Assembly: GCF_019966545.1 (NCBI RefSeq)
Contig: NZ_JAIMIC010000002.1
Location: 248,001 to 312,000, forward strand
DNA from: Heliomarina baculiformis
Lineage (GTDB): Bacteria; Pseudomonadota; Alphaproteobacteria; Rhodobacterales; Rhodobacteraceae
Length of the DNA: 64,000 nt
Direction of reading: 5' to 3'
Under the pieces are notes generated by a model. That model made no database searches and was not told the DNA's origin. It saw only the letters and a program-made list of their open reading frames with translations. Made by a program: the position numbers and the translations under genes. This document shows positions 56,319-64,000 of this stretch, piece by piece. Positions within the stretch are counted from its first letter, which is position 1; every line of letters begins with the position of its first letter.

Positions 56319-56890
56319 AGCTGCCCCATTCCTCTGATTTGGGCGGATCGTGGCTGTCCGCTGCGGGGAAATCAACCGCTGAAACGTGCTCGGTGAACCC
56401 GTGCAGCGGCGATGCACAAGCCGTGCACAATCCGTACACCCCCTGTACACCGCCGCAGTGCAGCATTGGTGGTGGGTCGGGGTTTTCACCAGCGGTATGG
56501 TCGCTTTTGATTTATCGTTCCGTCAGCCGTGGGGATGCAGGCGATCTCTTTCCCAGCGTTAGTGGCGCGTGTTGGATTAATTTATCTGATTTAATCTGGC
56601 AATTGTTGATCAAGTGGATTGATGGTCCAAGCCGTTTCCGTTCCAATCCGTGACGCACGGTTCGCCCCTCGAATTGATTCTTTGCCAAGTCGTATTAGCG
56701 ACTGATGAGCAGTCCGTTCGGTTCTTGGCAGGTACTGCGCATGGTTATCGAGCGGTCTTTAACGCGCGGAAAGTTGGTCGTGGTGCCGCAGATAGGCCTT
56801 TCGGGCCAACAATCCGCCCGCCAAAGGTGGCTTTCTTGGCCGCTATGGCTTATGCGCCTGCTCAAACCCGGTCAAATCTCAGGACATTTC
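56319..56890. other. Long intergenic region between mtnP and the SulP gene
   Basis: 572 bases with no convincing gene. In-frame codons continue upstream of the SulP start but are unlike coding sequence. The left half carries the phased 11-bp repeats (56401-56455); the centre (about 56565-56640) is AT-rich (TTAATTTATCTGATTTAATC) and may hold the SulP promoter. Confidence 0.5.
56401..56455. repeat. Five tandem 11-bp repeats (GTGCAC/GTACAC units)
   Basis: Five consecutive 11-mers start at 56401, 56412, 56423, 56434 and 56445: GTGCAGCGGCG, ATGCACAAGCC, GTGCACAATCC, GTACACCCCCT, GTACACCGCCG. The hexamer at the head of each unit is conserved (RTRCAV) while the five-base spacer varies. A period of exactly 11 places all units on one face of the helix, as for a cooperative binding protein. 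Because 11 is not a multiple of 3 the pattern is not a coding repeat. Confidence 0.7.
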
Positions 56891-58519
56891 ATGCCCAAGG
56901 CACTTCTGGCGTCATTTGCCAAACGTATATCCATTTCCGATCTGCAACTGCTGCCGGATGAAAAACTCAGCCCGTCGCGGATCCGGATCGAGCTGCTGTC
57001 GGGGCTGACCGTGGCGCTGGCGCTGGTGCCCGAAGCGGTGGCCTTTGCCTTTGTCGCCGGGGTGCACCCTTTGGTGGGTTTGTATGCAGCCTTTATCGTG
57101 GGGCTGATCACCGCCTGCATCGGCGGGCGACCGGGGATGATTTCGGGCGCGACCGGCGCGCTGGCCGTGGTGATGGTGGCGCTGGTGGCGCAGCATGGGG
57201 TGGAGTACCTGTTTGCGACCGTGGTGCTGATGGGGCTGTTGCAGATTTTCGCGGGCATCATGCAATGGGGCAAGTTCATCCGGCTGGTGCCGCATCCGGT
57301 GATGCTGGGCTTTGTCAACGGGCTGGCGATCGTGATCTTCCTGGCACAGATGAGCCAGTTCAAGGTGCCGGGATCGGTTGAGAATACCGGTCATGGTATG
57401 GGTGGCGGCCAATGGCTGTCGGGCGGGCCGCTGCTGTTGATGCTAGGGCTGGTTGGCGTGACCATGGCGATCATCTGGCTGACGCCGCGCATTACCAAGG
57501 TTGTTCCCGCGCCCCTGGCCGGGATCGGGATCGTCGCGGCCGTCGTCATTGCCTTTGGGCTGGATGTGCCGCGGGTGGGCGATATGGCCTCGATCCAGGG
57601 CGGCCTGCCGAGCTTTCACATCCCGATGGTGCCGCTGAACTGGGAAACCTTCCAGATCATCCTGCCCTATTCGGTGATCCTTGCAGCGATCGGCCTGATC
57701 GAGAGCCTGCTGACGCTGAACCTTGTGGGTGAGATCACCGGCAAGCGCGGCGGGGCGAGCCAGGAATGCGTGGCGCAGGGGATTTCCAACACGGTGACCG
57801 GTTTCTTTGGCGGCATGGGCGGTTGCGCGATGATCGGGCAGTCGATGATCAACGTGAAATCTGGCGGGCGCACGCGGATTGCGGGCATCGCGGCAGCGCT
57901 GTTCCTGCTGATTTTTATCCTCTTTGCCGCGCCGCTGATCGAGCTGATCCCGCTGGCCGCGCTGGTTGGCGTGATGTTCATGGTGGTGATCGGGACCTTT
58001 GCGTGGAACTCGTTCAAGATCCTGCGCAAGGTGCCGCTGACCGATGCTTTCGTGATCCTGCTGGTGACGGTCGTGACGGTCTGGCAGGACCTCGCGGTGG
58101 CCGTGGTCGTGGGCGTGATCGTCTCGGCTTTGGCCTATGCGTGGAACAACGCGCGCCGCATCCATGCCAAGACCCATCTGACGCCCGAAGGTGCGCGGGT
58201 TTACGCGGTGCAGGGGCCGTTGTTCTTTGGCTCTTCGGACGGGTTCGTCGAGATGTTCGACGTGGCAGGCGACCCGGGCGTCGTGGTAGTGGATTTCGCC
58301 GACAGCCGGGTTGTCGATCAATCCGCCCTGCAGGCGATTGAAACCGTTGCCTCGAAATACGAGGCGGTTGGCAAGGAGATCGTTCTGCGCCACCTGAGCC
58401 GCGATTGCCATCGGTTGCTGAACAAGGCCGGGCATCTGGTTGTCGATAGCGATGACGATCCGGATTACGGTCTGGCGGTCAATTATTCAGTCCGCACCGG
58501 TATTCTGGGCGGTCACTGA
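56891..58519 (+). CDS. SulP-family anion transporter with STAS domain
   Basis: A 542-residue inner-membrane carrier for sulfate, bicarbonate or a dicarboxylate. The transmembrane part contains the SulP signature region (LSGLTVALALVPEAVAFAFV and GVHPLVGLYAAFIVGLITAC), GTFAWNSFKILRKVPLTDAF, and about ten to twelve helices. A C-terminal STAS domain follows (GPLFFGSSDGFVEMFDV, VVVDFADSRVVDQSALQAIE). The ATG at 56891 (MPKALLASFAKRISISDLQL) has AGGA eight bases upstream; longer in-frame starts are unlikely. No sulfate-assimilation or carbonic-anhydrase gene is adjacent, so the substrate is open. Confidence 0.93.
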   Translation: MPKALLASFAKRISISDLQLLPDEKLSPSRIRIELLSGLTVALALVPEAVAFAFVAGVHPLVGLYAAFIVGLITACIGGRPGMISGATGALAVVMVALVAQHGVEYLFATVVLMGLLQIFAGIMQWGKFIRLVPHPVMLGFVNGLAIVIFLAQMSQFKVPGSVENTGHGMGGGQWLSGGPLLLMLGLVGVTMAIIWLTPRITKVVPAPLAGIGIVAAVVIAFGLDVPRVGDMASIQGGLPSFHIPMVPLNWETFQIILPYSVILAAIGLIESLLTLNLVGEITGKRGGASQECVAQGISNTVTGFFGGMGGCAMIGQSMINVKSGGRTRIAGIAAALFLLIFILFAAPLIELIPLAALVGVMFMVVIGTFAWNSFKILRKVPLTDAFVILLVTVVTVWQDLAVAVVVGVIVSALAYAWNNARRIHAKTHLTPEGARVYAVQGPLFFGSSDGFVEMFDVAGDPGVVVVDFADSRVVDQSALQAIETVASKYEAVGKEIVLRHLSRDCHRLLNKAGHLVVDSDDDPDYGLAVNYSVRTGILGGH

Positions 58520-58534
58520 GACCGGTTGTTGCGC

Positions 58535-58562
58535 GGGCCGGGGGGTGACCTCCGGCCCTTTG
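58535..58562. terminator. Terminator between the SulP gene and a convergent gene
   Basis: GGGCCGG (58535-58541) pairs with CCGGCCC (58552-58558), ending in TTTGC. It is 15 bases past the SulP stop and three bases before the convergent gene's end. Confidence 0.6.
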
Positions 58563-58564
58563 CG

Positions 58565-59185
58565 TCACTCGATTTCGAACGAAATGTCGTAGGTGAGTTC
58601 ATCGGCCGTTTCGTTGACCACTTCGACGATATGGTCGCCGGATTGCACAAGCTCGCCTGAATAGGCGGTGCCCGCCTCCGTGCCCTCTAGCAGGATCGAG
58701 CCGTCGGGATTGCGGATGGTGTAATACATCTTACCCGCCCGGGGCGTCACGCTGATATCCAGTTGCTGGCCTTCACCCGCGCCGAGGATGAACTGGAAGG
58801 CCCCGCCGGGTTCAAGCCTGCGGGTAAGGGTGGTGCCTGAACTGCCCGCGTCGAATTTCACGACCTCCTGAAAGTCGGAGAGTTGCGGCGCTGTGCGGGC
58901 GGCCTTGGCCTGTTCTTCGGTTGCTTCTTCGAGCACACCGATGGTGCCGTCGGCATATGCGATGCAGCGCCAGACCGTGCCGCCGCCATCCTCGAGCATG
59001 ACCTCGGTGCCCGCCTGTGAAAAGCTGGAGTTCAGCACGGTGCCGCCGGGGGCGCTGGCTAGGTCCGAGGCTGCGAGCTTATCGATACAAGCGTCAATCG
59101 CGGACTGGTCGGGGTTGTCCGAAGCTATTGCCGCATTCGTCAGCAGGGCGATGCAGGCCAAAGAAAACATGTGACGGGAATTCAT
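58565..59185 (-). CDS. Secreted hypothetical protein
   Basis: A 206-residue protein with a clear signal peptide (MFSLACIALLTNAAIA, cleavage before SDNPDQ). The first half has two cysteines (IDACIDKLAA and VWRCIAYADGTIGVLE) around a small beta domain. The second half (EPGGAFQFILGAGEGQQLDI, then IRNPDGSILLEGTEAG, then SGELVQSGDHIVEVVNETAD) resembles the beta-sandwich repeats of pre-peptidase C-terminal domains, which often carry exported proteins. I do not recognise a function. It is a monocistronic minus-strand gene beside the AT-rich patch. Confidence 0.8.
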   Translation of the reverse strand: MNSRHMFSLACIALLTNAAIASDNPDQSAIDACIDKLAASDLASAPGGTVLNSSFSQAGTEVMLEDGGGTVWRCIAYADGTIGVLEEATEEQAKAARTAPQLSDFQEVVKFDAGSSGTTLTRRLEPGGAFQFILGAGEGQQLDISVTPRAGKMYYTIRNPDGSILLEGTEAGTAYSGELVQSGDHIVEVVNETADELTYDISFEIE

Positions 59186-59586
59186 GTGCGATACTCCTCT
59201 GTCGCGACCATGTAAGCCAAGCGTATCGCGGTGTTGTCCTGAGGCAAGGAGAATGTTCGGCGGTGGGATAGCTGAGATTCAGGGGACATGTGCTTGCCGG
59301 CGGTGCGCGCTGATAATGCGCTATTAGCGGCGTATTATGCAAATTGCGCGCTGTCTATTTAAGTAATTAAAAAGGTCGATATGGGGGTGATTATTGATTT
59401 TGGATAGCGAAAGTTTCCGCGCTGCAGAAATTAGATTATTAAGTCTTTCCGTATTAATATCCAATATGGAAACAGTCGTTTTCTAAACAACTTCGAATTG
59501 AAATATTTATTTTTCACTTAGGCTTGATCGGTTCTTTTCGTCCTGAAAGGATGCCGGATGTGAATGTTAATAATGGGGCTATACCA
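59186..59586. other. AT-rich intergenic region before the sorting-signal protein
   Basis: About 400 bases. From about 59330 to 59520 the sequence is markedly AT-rich (AAGTAATTAAAAAGG, GAAATTAGATTATTAAGTC) against GC-rich neighbours. No gene is visible. It should contain the promoter of the next gene; a loose inverted pair CCGTATT/AATATGG lies at about 59448-59468. Confidence 0.5.
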
Positions 59587-60405
59587 GTGAAAAGAACTTC
59601 AATTACTTTTGTCGGAGGTGCCGTACTTGCAGTTGCAACGGCGACCTCGGCAATGTCCGCAGAAATTATTACCACCTTTGACGGATCGCAGGGATGGCAA
59701 AGCACCGATACCCGTCCAGGCGGCGATTTCGAGATTGTCGATCTTGCGGGAATGGGTGGCAATCTTGAGAATAATCAACCGGCTGGCACCGGTGCGGTCA
59801 AGCTGACGACCGACAGCACCAATGCCGCGAAGGCCGAGGTTGGCATTGTACAGGATTTCGGAAAGGTCTCCGATATTCTGAATGGCAATTTCAGCCTTTC
59901 CTATAGCTGGTTCGATACCGGAGGGGCCGTGGCTGCGCCTTCGCTGAAGCTTGCCTTTTACAACGCGAGTTTTGGCGGTGACGGATATGGTCAGCTTATT
60001 TACGAACCCTATGCACAGGGCGTGGACGAAAACGATTATATCACGCCGACGCAGGGCGATTGGGTCACGGCAAACGTCGATCTGAATAATGGCCGTTTCT
60101 GGAATACCGGCATGTTCGGTGTGGGGTCTTCTTTTGCCGGACCGCCGAATTACACGCTGAGCGAATGGCTGAGCGAATTCGATGCTGAATTCGGCGACGC
60201 GAGCCTTGTCGGACTTTCGCTTGGTATCGGCTCTTATAACCCGGATGAAACGGGATATGTCGATTGGGTTTCCATTTCGGGAACTGAGGCTGACGGGACC
60301 TATGACTTCGAGGCGCCTGCGCCGGTTCCGGTGCCTGCAAGCCTTCCGCTGATCCTCCTTGGAATGGGGGCGTTTGGCCTGGCTCGGGGGCGTCGCCGGG
60401 CCTGA
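59587..60405 (+). CDS. Exported protein with a VPLPA-type C-terminal sorting signal
   Basis: A 272-residue protein. The signal peptide (MKRTSITFVGGAVLAVATAT) has cleavage near SAMSA-E. The mature part is beta-rich, with TTFDGSQGWQSTDTRPGG and a concluding YDFEAPAP, resembling carbohydrate-binding-like extracellular domains. The C-terminus is a sorting tail: motif VPVPASLPLI (variant of VPLPA), a hydrophobic helix (LPLILLGMGAFGLA) and a basic end RGRRRA. This is the VPLPA-CTERM architecture, thought to be processed by an exosortase of the XrtD type; no exosortase is in the window. The GTG at 59587 is chosen for its signal peptide; a GTG at 59560 and an ATG at 59551 are alternatives. Confidence 0.8.
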   Translation: MKRTSITFVGGAVLAVATATSAMSAEIITTFDGSQGWQSTDTRPGGDFEIVDLAGMGGNLENNQPAGTGAVKLTTDSTNAAKAEVGIVQDFGKVSDILNGNFSLSYSWFDTGGAVAAPSLKLAFYNASFGGDGYGQLIYEPYAQGVDENDYITPTQGDWVTANVDLNNGRFWNTGMFGVGSSFAGPPNYTLSEWLSEFDAEFGDASLVGLSLGIGSYNPDETGYVDWVSISGTEADGTYDFEAPAPVPVPASLPLILLGMGAFGLARGRRRA

Positions 60406-60450
60406 ACGTAACAAGGGCGGCAGGTTAATGCCGCCGGGATGGTAACTTTG

Positions 60451-60483
60451 CCTGCCGAAACCCAGGTTTTGGCAGGTTTTTTT
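60451..60483 (+). terminator. Strong terminator after the sorting-signal protein
   Basis: CCTGCCGAAACC and GGTTTTGGCAGG form a 12-bp stem (one G-T pair) followed by seven T (60477-60483). A GGCGGCA/TGCCGCC hairpin precedes it at about 60416-60435. Confidence 0.85.
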
Positions 60484-60495
60484 ACGGGGCTTGCG

Positions 60496-60933
60496 CTAGC
60501 TGGCTTGTTCCGGGGCGGGTGTGCCCGGTGCCGGGAAAACCACATCATAGAGCCAGTTGAAGCTGAAGGCGTAGAGCACGTAGAAAACGGCAAGCGTCGC
60601 ATCCATCAGCACAGCGTGCAGAAAGCTGATGTCGAGATACCACGCGATAAAGGGCGCGAGGATCACCAGCAGGCCGCCTTCGAACAGCAGCGCATGGGCG
60701 ACGCGGACGGGCAAGGATTTTTCGGTGCTGCCGGTCAGGTGGCGCATCAGGTGGTCAAAGCCGAGGTTGTATGCGTAATTCCAGAGCATCGCGAGGGTGG
60801 CGCTGACGATGGCGACGACGCCGATATGGTCAAGCGGCATGTCATAGATCCATGCGATCAGCGGCACGACCAGAAAAAGCGCGATGACTTCGAATAGGAT
60901 GGCGTGGCGGATACGGTCCTTGGTGCTGCGCAT
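60496..60933 (-). CDS. PACE-family efflux transporter
   Basis: A 145-residue inner-membrane protein with four helices arranged as two homologous pairs. This is the bacterial transmembrane pair domain of the proteobacterial antimicrobial compound efflux family: RIRHAILFEVIALFLVVPLI with WNYAYNLGFDH, and RVAHALLFEGGLLVILAPFI with FYVLYAFSFNWLYDVVFP. The conserved Glu in the first helix (FEVIAL) is present, as is its counterpart (FEGGLL). Known members export chlorhexidine, acriflavine or polyamines. The MarR-type gene lies 119 bases upstream on the same strand and may regulate it. Confidence 0.88.
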   Translation of the reverse strand: MRSTKDRIRHAILFEVIALFLVVPLIAWIYDMPLDHIGVVAIVSATLAMLWNYAYNLGFDHLMRHLTGSTEKSLPVRVAHALLFEGGLLVILAPFIAWYLDISFLHAVLMDATLAVFYVLYAFSFNWLYDVVFPAPGTPAPEQAS

Positions 60934-61052
60934 GGCGGGGCCCTTTTTGTCTTTCGGGCCGTCCCGATCCGGTTTCCCTTGCTGGGGGAGGTCGTCCTCA
61001 CGCGGTGGTTATGTATCCATCGCGCCGGGCGGTTCAAGGGGCGGGGCCGAAA

Positions 61053-61535
61053 TCACCGCCGGTGCAGAAGCGGGTCGGGTTCGCGTAGTTTCAGGGGCGC
61101 GCGGCTGTGTTCATTGGCGGCGAGAGTGGCTTTTTCGAGAAGCCGCAGAAAGATCGCGCGTTCGTCTTCGTCCAGACCTTCGAGCATGTCGGGCTGCATT
61201 TCCAGCACATGGGGCTGGGCGGTGGCATAGAGCGTGTGCCCGGCCTCGGTCAGGGTCAGTTCCTTGGCGCGGCGGTCGTGGCGGGCGGTGGAGCGGGCGA
61301 GCAGCCCGCGGTTTTCCAGCTTGTCGATGACCTTGCCGATGGTGGCGCGGTCATAGGCGACAAGGCCCGCGACGGTGGCCTGATCGATGCCGGGATGCAG
61401 GCGCAGGGTGGACAGTACGGCGAATTGCACCGGCGTCAGCGTCAGGCCGAGCGAATTCATCCGTTCAAGGAACAGCCCGGTCGATATCTGGTTGAGCCGC
61501 CGGATCAGGTGGCCTGGCATCGCGTAGATTTCCAT
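61053..61535 (-). CDS. MarR-family transcriptional regulator
   Basis: A 160-residue winged-helix regulator. The N-terminal dimer helices (MPGHLIRRLNQISTGLFLER) are followed by the HTH DQATVAGLVAYDRATIGKVI and the wing region LARSTARHDRRAKELTLTEA. The conserved Asp-Arg pair is in the HDRRAKEL element. The start at 61535 (MEIYAMPGHLI) has AGGATGAG just upstream; the long upstream frame overlaps mnmH. It is placed to control the PACE gene downstream and lies divergent from mnmH. Confidence 0.9.
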   Translation of the reverse strand: MEIYAMPGHLIRRLNQISTGLFLERMNSLGLTLTPVQFAVLSTLRLHPGIDQATVAGLVAYDRATIGKVIDKLENRGLLARSTARHDRRAKELTLTEAGHTLYATAQPHVLEMQPDMLEGLDEDERAIFLRLLEKATLAANEHSRAPLKLREPDPLLHRR

Positions 61536-61634
61536 TTGCTCATCCTGACGGGTTTCAGAATTACTGGCAAGTATGCTTATGATTGCCCGTTTTAACCGGC
61601 TTTCCCTTGCCGGAGCAGAAGGGTAGAGCGGGAC

Positions 61635-62690
61635 ATGGCTTTGACATCCGACTCTCTGATTGACCTCTTGAACCACGGCTATGACTGCGTGATCGACGTG
61701 CGCAGCCCGGCGGAATTTGCCGAGGACCATGTGCCCGGCGCGATCAACCTGCCGGTGCTCGACAATGAGGAACGCGCGCGGGTCGGGACGATCTACAAGC
61801 AGGAAAGCCCGTTTCTGGCGCGCAAGCTGGGGGCGGCGTTGGTGTTTCGCAACGCCTCGCGTCATCTGGAGGAAAGCCTGTCGCATCATGACGGGCGATG
61901 GCGGCCGCTGGTCTATTGCTGGCGCGGCGGGCAGCGGTCGGGATCCTTCGCGTGGATGCTGGGGCAGATCGGCTGGCGGTCAGAGGTGATCGAGGGCGGC
62001 TATCGCACCTATCGGCGGCTGGTGAACCGGATGCTGTATGAGGATGTGCTGCCCTATCGGCTGGTAGCGCTTGACGGGTTTACCGGTACGGCCAAGACCG
62101 ACCTGCTGCATCGGGCGCGGAATCTCGGGGCGCAGGTGCTGGACCTTGAAGGGGCGGCAGGGCATCGCGGCTCGCTCTTGGGTGGGATGGCAGGCGGGCA
62201 GCCGAGCCAGAAAGCGTTTGAATCGGAACTGGCCGGGGTGTTGTGCCGGTTCGACCCGGCGCGGCCCGTGCTGGTTGAGGCGGAATCGAGCAAGGTTGGG
62301 GAACGGATCATTCCACCGGCAATTTGGGAAGCGATGAAGATCGCACCCCGGATAGAGTTGCGCGTGCCGCTGGAGGCGCGGACGCGGTACCTTGTGCGGG
62401 CCTATGACGATATCCTTTCGGACAGCGAGACGCTGACCCACAAGCTGTCCTTTCTGCGCGCCCATCGCGGCGGCGAGGTCGTGGATGGCTGGAACGCGAT
62501 GATCGATGCGGGCGACAAGGCCGGGGTGACGCGGGCGCTGATGGCGCAGCATTACGATCCGTCCTATTTGAAATCGCGCAAGGCGATCGGTGTGGAACCG
62601 GCAGAGGTGCTGGATCTGCCAGACCTGTCGGAGCCGGTGCTGGCAGATACGGCGGCGCAAATTTGCGAGATGCTGGAGCGGATGGGCTGA
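61635..62690 (+). CDS. mnmH: tRNA 2-selenouridine synthase
   Basis: A 351-residue enzyme (SelU/MnmH) that replaces sulfur by selenium at the wobble uridine of certain tRNAs. The N-terminal rhodanese domain (DVRSPAEFAEDHVPGAINLP) carries the catalytic Cys95 in PLVYCWRGGQRSGSFAWML. The C-terminal P-loop domain has ALDGFTGTAKTDLLHRARN; the Walker A reads GFTGTAKT, with Ala153 where Gly is usual. GGMAGGQPSQKAFES and IELRVPLEARTRYLVR follow as in the family. No selenophosphate synthetase (selD) is in the window, though MnmH needs selenophosphate. Confidence 0.92.
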   Translation: MALTSDSLIDLLNHGYDCVIDVRSPAEFAEDHVPGAINLPVLDNEERARVGTIYKQESPFLARKLGAALVFRNASRHLEESLSHHDGRWRPLVYCWRGGQRSGSFAWMLGQIGWRSEVIEGGYRTYRRLVNRMLYEDVLPYRLVALDGFTGTAKTDLLHRARNLGAQVLDLEGAAGHRGSLLGGMAGGQPSQKAFESELAGVLCRFDPARPVLVEAESSKVGERIIPPAIWEAMKIAPRIELRVPLEARTRYLVRAYDDILSDSETLTHKLSFLRAHRGGEVVDGWNAMIDAGDKAGVTRALMAQHYDPSYLKSRKAIGVEPAEVLDLPDLSEPVLADTAAQICEMLERMG

Positions 62691-62812
62691 GCGATGGCCG
62701 GGCATTTCGCGACAGTTGGCGTGGCGCCGGCCTGCGGTGAGGCCGCGACAAGGTTGCGGGAGAGGGGCGGACGTGCCAGCCTTGACGGTGGAACAATCAG
62801 GCAGGATGGCAG

Positions 62813-63523
62813 ATGACTTCCCGGCAACCCCAGAAGAACCGGTCGGAAATGATCTGTGTGGCACTGCGCTCGGCAATCCTTGAGCGGGCGCTGCTGCCGG
62901 GGATGAAGCTGCCCGAGGATTCGCTGGGCGAACGGTTCGGGGCCAGCCGCACGATTGTAAGGCAGGCGCTGGAACGGTTGGCGGCGGAAGGTCTGGTCGA
63001 GCTGCGCCACAATCGCGGTGCGGCGGTGGCCTCGCCCAGTCTGGAAGAGGCGCAGGACCTGTTCGAGCTGCGCGCGCAGGTTGAGGATCTGGTGATCCGG
63101 CGGCTGGCAACCGGGTTCACGGCTGCGCAGGAAAAGGCGCTGATGGCACATATCGGGCGCGAGGAAGAGGCGCAGTCGGGGCCGGAGCCAATCTCGATCC
63201 GGCTGGCGACCGAATTCCATATCCTGATGGCGGAACTGACCGGCAGCCCGGTGCTGGCGCGCTATGTCAACGAGATCGCCTATCGCTGCGGGCTGACCCT
63301 GTCGCAATTCTCGCGGCCGCATTCGACGACCTGCGGCATACAGGAACATCGCGATATCGTGGCCGCGCTGAAGACCGGCGACGTGGCGCGCGCGCAGGGG
63401 ATCGCCCGCGCGCATCTGGATTCGGTATCGGCAAGGGCGCAGTTCAAGGGCGCCGAGAACAGCGGGTATTCCTATCTCGACGTGCTGGAGCCCTATGCCA
63501 GCAAGATGCGCGAGAGCGGCTGA
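62813..63523 (+). CDS. GntR-family regulator, FCD subfamily
   Basis: A 236-residue regulator. The N-terminal winged helix has LERALLPGMKLPEDSLGERF and GASRTIVRQALERLAAEGLV. The FCD effector domain follows: EEAQDLFELRAQVEDLVIRR, TEFHILMAELTGSPVLARYV and QEHRDIVAALKTGDVARAQG, with His residues positioned for a metal or carboxylate ligand. Such regulators usually respond to organic acids or nucleosides. It converges with a SnoaL-like gene four bases away, and is 122 bases after mnmH. Confidence 0.9.
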   Translation: MTSRQPQKNRSEMICVALRSAILERALLPGMKLPEDSLGERFGASRTIVRQALERLAAEGLVELRHNRGAAVASPSLEEAQDLFELRAQVEDLVIRRLATGFTAAQEKALMAHIGREEEAQSGPEPISIRLATEFHILMAELTGSPVLARYVNEIAYRCGLTLSQFSRPHSTTCGIQEHRDIVAALKTGDVARAQGIARAHLDSVSARAQFKGAENSGYSYLDVLEPYASKMRESG

Positions 63524-63527
63524 GCGG

Positions 63528-63950
63528 TCAGGCCTCGATCCCACGCGCCGTCAGGATGCGTTCGGCGCTGTCGTTCCAGACGTCCATCTTGACGATCTTG
63601 CCTCCCTCGACCACGAAACGATCGACATAGCGGTTGCCTTCAAAGGCGGTGCCGTCATGCCATTCGCCGTAGAGATAGCCAGTGGAATAGACCACCGTGC
63701 CCTCGGCGCCCTGTGCCACGTCGAACTGGCGCATGTCCTTTTTTACCCATTTGTAGCGCATCGCGTTGAAGCCCGCCGGGCCTGAGGGGTGGTGATACAT
63801 CCGGCCGCCGGTAAAGGTGATGGTCACGTTCTTGGCCATGTAGGTCGCGGCGCGTTCCGGATCGGGTACCATTGAGGCTTCGAGGTAATCGCGGACGATC
63901 CGTGCTTCCTCGCGTAGGCTGTCTGCATCGGGAATCATCGTGTCGGTCAT
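63528..63950 (-). CDS. SnoaL-like / nuclear transport factor 2 fold protein
   Basis: A 140-residue cone-shaped alpha/beta-barrel protein. The pattern LREEARIVRDYLEASMVPD, ATYMAKNVTITFTGGR, GTVVYSTGYLYGEWHDGTAF and RYVDRFVVEGGKIVKMDVWN is typical of SnoaL-type NTF2 proteins that act as small isomerases, hydrolases or binding proteins. The start at 63950 (MTDTMIPDADSL) has AAAGGA upstream; an ATG 39 bases earlier is less likely. Upstream sequence beyond the window is unseen, so operon partners are unknown. Confidence 0.85.
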   Translation of the reverse strand: MTDTMIPDADSLREEARIVRDYLEASMVPDPERAATYMAKNVTITFTGGRMYHHPSGPAGFNAMRYKWVKKDMRQFDVAQGAEGTVVYSTGYLYGEWHDGTAFEGNRYVDRFVVEGGKIVKMDVWNDSAERILTARGIEA

Positions 63951-64000
63951 GGGGGTCCTTTCCATCTCGGCGTGATTCGACTGTGCCACTCCGGCGGGGC

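Overview
The window is a 64 kb stretch of a GC-rich alphaproteobacterial chromosome, most likely Rhodobacteraceae (Roseobacter/Rhodobacter group). This rests on gene content and gene-order habits, not on a search: a GcrA cell-cycle regulator beside argD-argF, hflK-hflC-degP, the split cta/cox cluster (coxB-ctaB-small ORF-ctaG-coxC-SURF1 without subunit I), Flp pilins with a GAVTVDWVV core, and a VPLPA-type C-terminal sorting tail. Both strands are densely coded. I see no rRNA, tRNA, CRISPR array, transposase or prophage.

Layout. 1-5.4 kb: the N-terminal part of a long acidic protein, thiamine pyrophosphokinase, a DMT transporter, L-serine dehydratase and a glutathione-transferase homologue. 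5.7-11.9 kb: ribose-5-phosphate isomerase, glutathione reductase, then the membrane quality-control genes hflK, hflC and degP. 12-15.2 kb: a structured intergenic stretch, a CRP-like regulator, a lipoprotein with a peptidoglycan-binding fold, a DnaE2 C-terminal fragment directly behind an SOS (LexA) box, a 2Fe-2S ferredoxin and gcrA. 15.6-22.4 kb: argD, argF, a ketopantoate-reductase homologue, a Pit phosphate carrier, a Nudix hydrolase and 6-phosphogluconate dehydrogenase. 22.4-35.2 kb, all on the minus strand: a tight-adherence (Tad/Flp pilus) locus with three Flp pilin genes, RcpC/CpaB, the secretin, an OmpA-like lipoprotein, TadZ, TadA, TadB, TadC, two TPR lipoproteins, the prepilin peptidase and an AAA ATPase; TadE, TadF and TadG are not in the window.

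35.5-43.5 kb: a lytic transglycosylase, a 3-oxoacid CoA-transferase pair, topA, dprA and tldD. 43.7-50.6 kb: an aa3 oxidase assembly cluster running into threonine synthase and an M16 processing peptidase. 50.6-56.3 kb: GNAT, metallo-beta-lactamase fold and FAD oxidase genes, apt, a small ribbon-helix-helix-like regulator, a LysE exporter and methylthioadenosine phosphorylase. 56.3-64 kb: an intergenic region with five helically phased 11-bp repeats, a SulP transporter, a secreted protein, an AT-rich patch leading to a VPLPA-type surface protein, a MarR-PACE efflux pair, tRNA 2-selenouridine synthase, a GntR regulator and a SnoaL-like protein.

The most unusual items are the SOS-box-linked DnaE2 fragment, two Flp pilin genes encoding identical proteins while differing at 16 nucleotides, the phased 11-bp repeat array, the hairpin-rich 12.0-12.3 kb stretch, a terminator-like hairpin in the gcrA leader, and the VPLPA-type protein in its AT-rich setting. 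I found no single large unknown system; the interest lies in these smaller elements.
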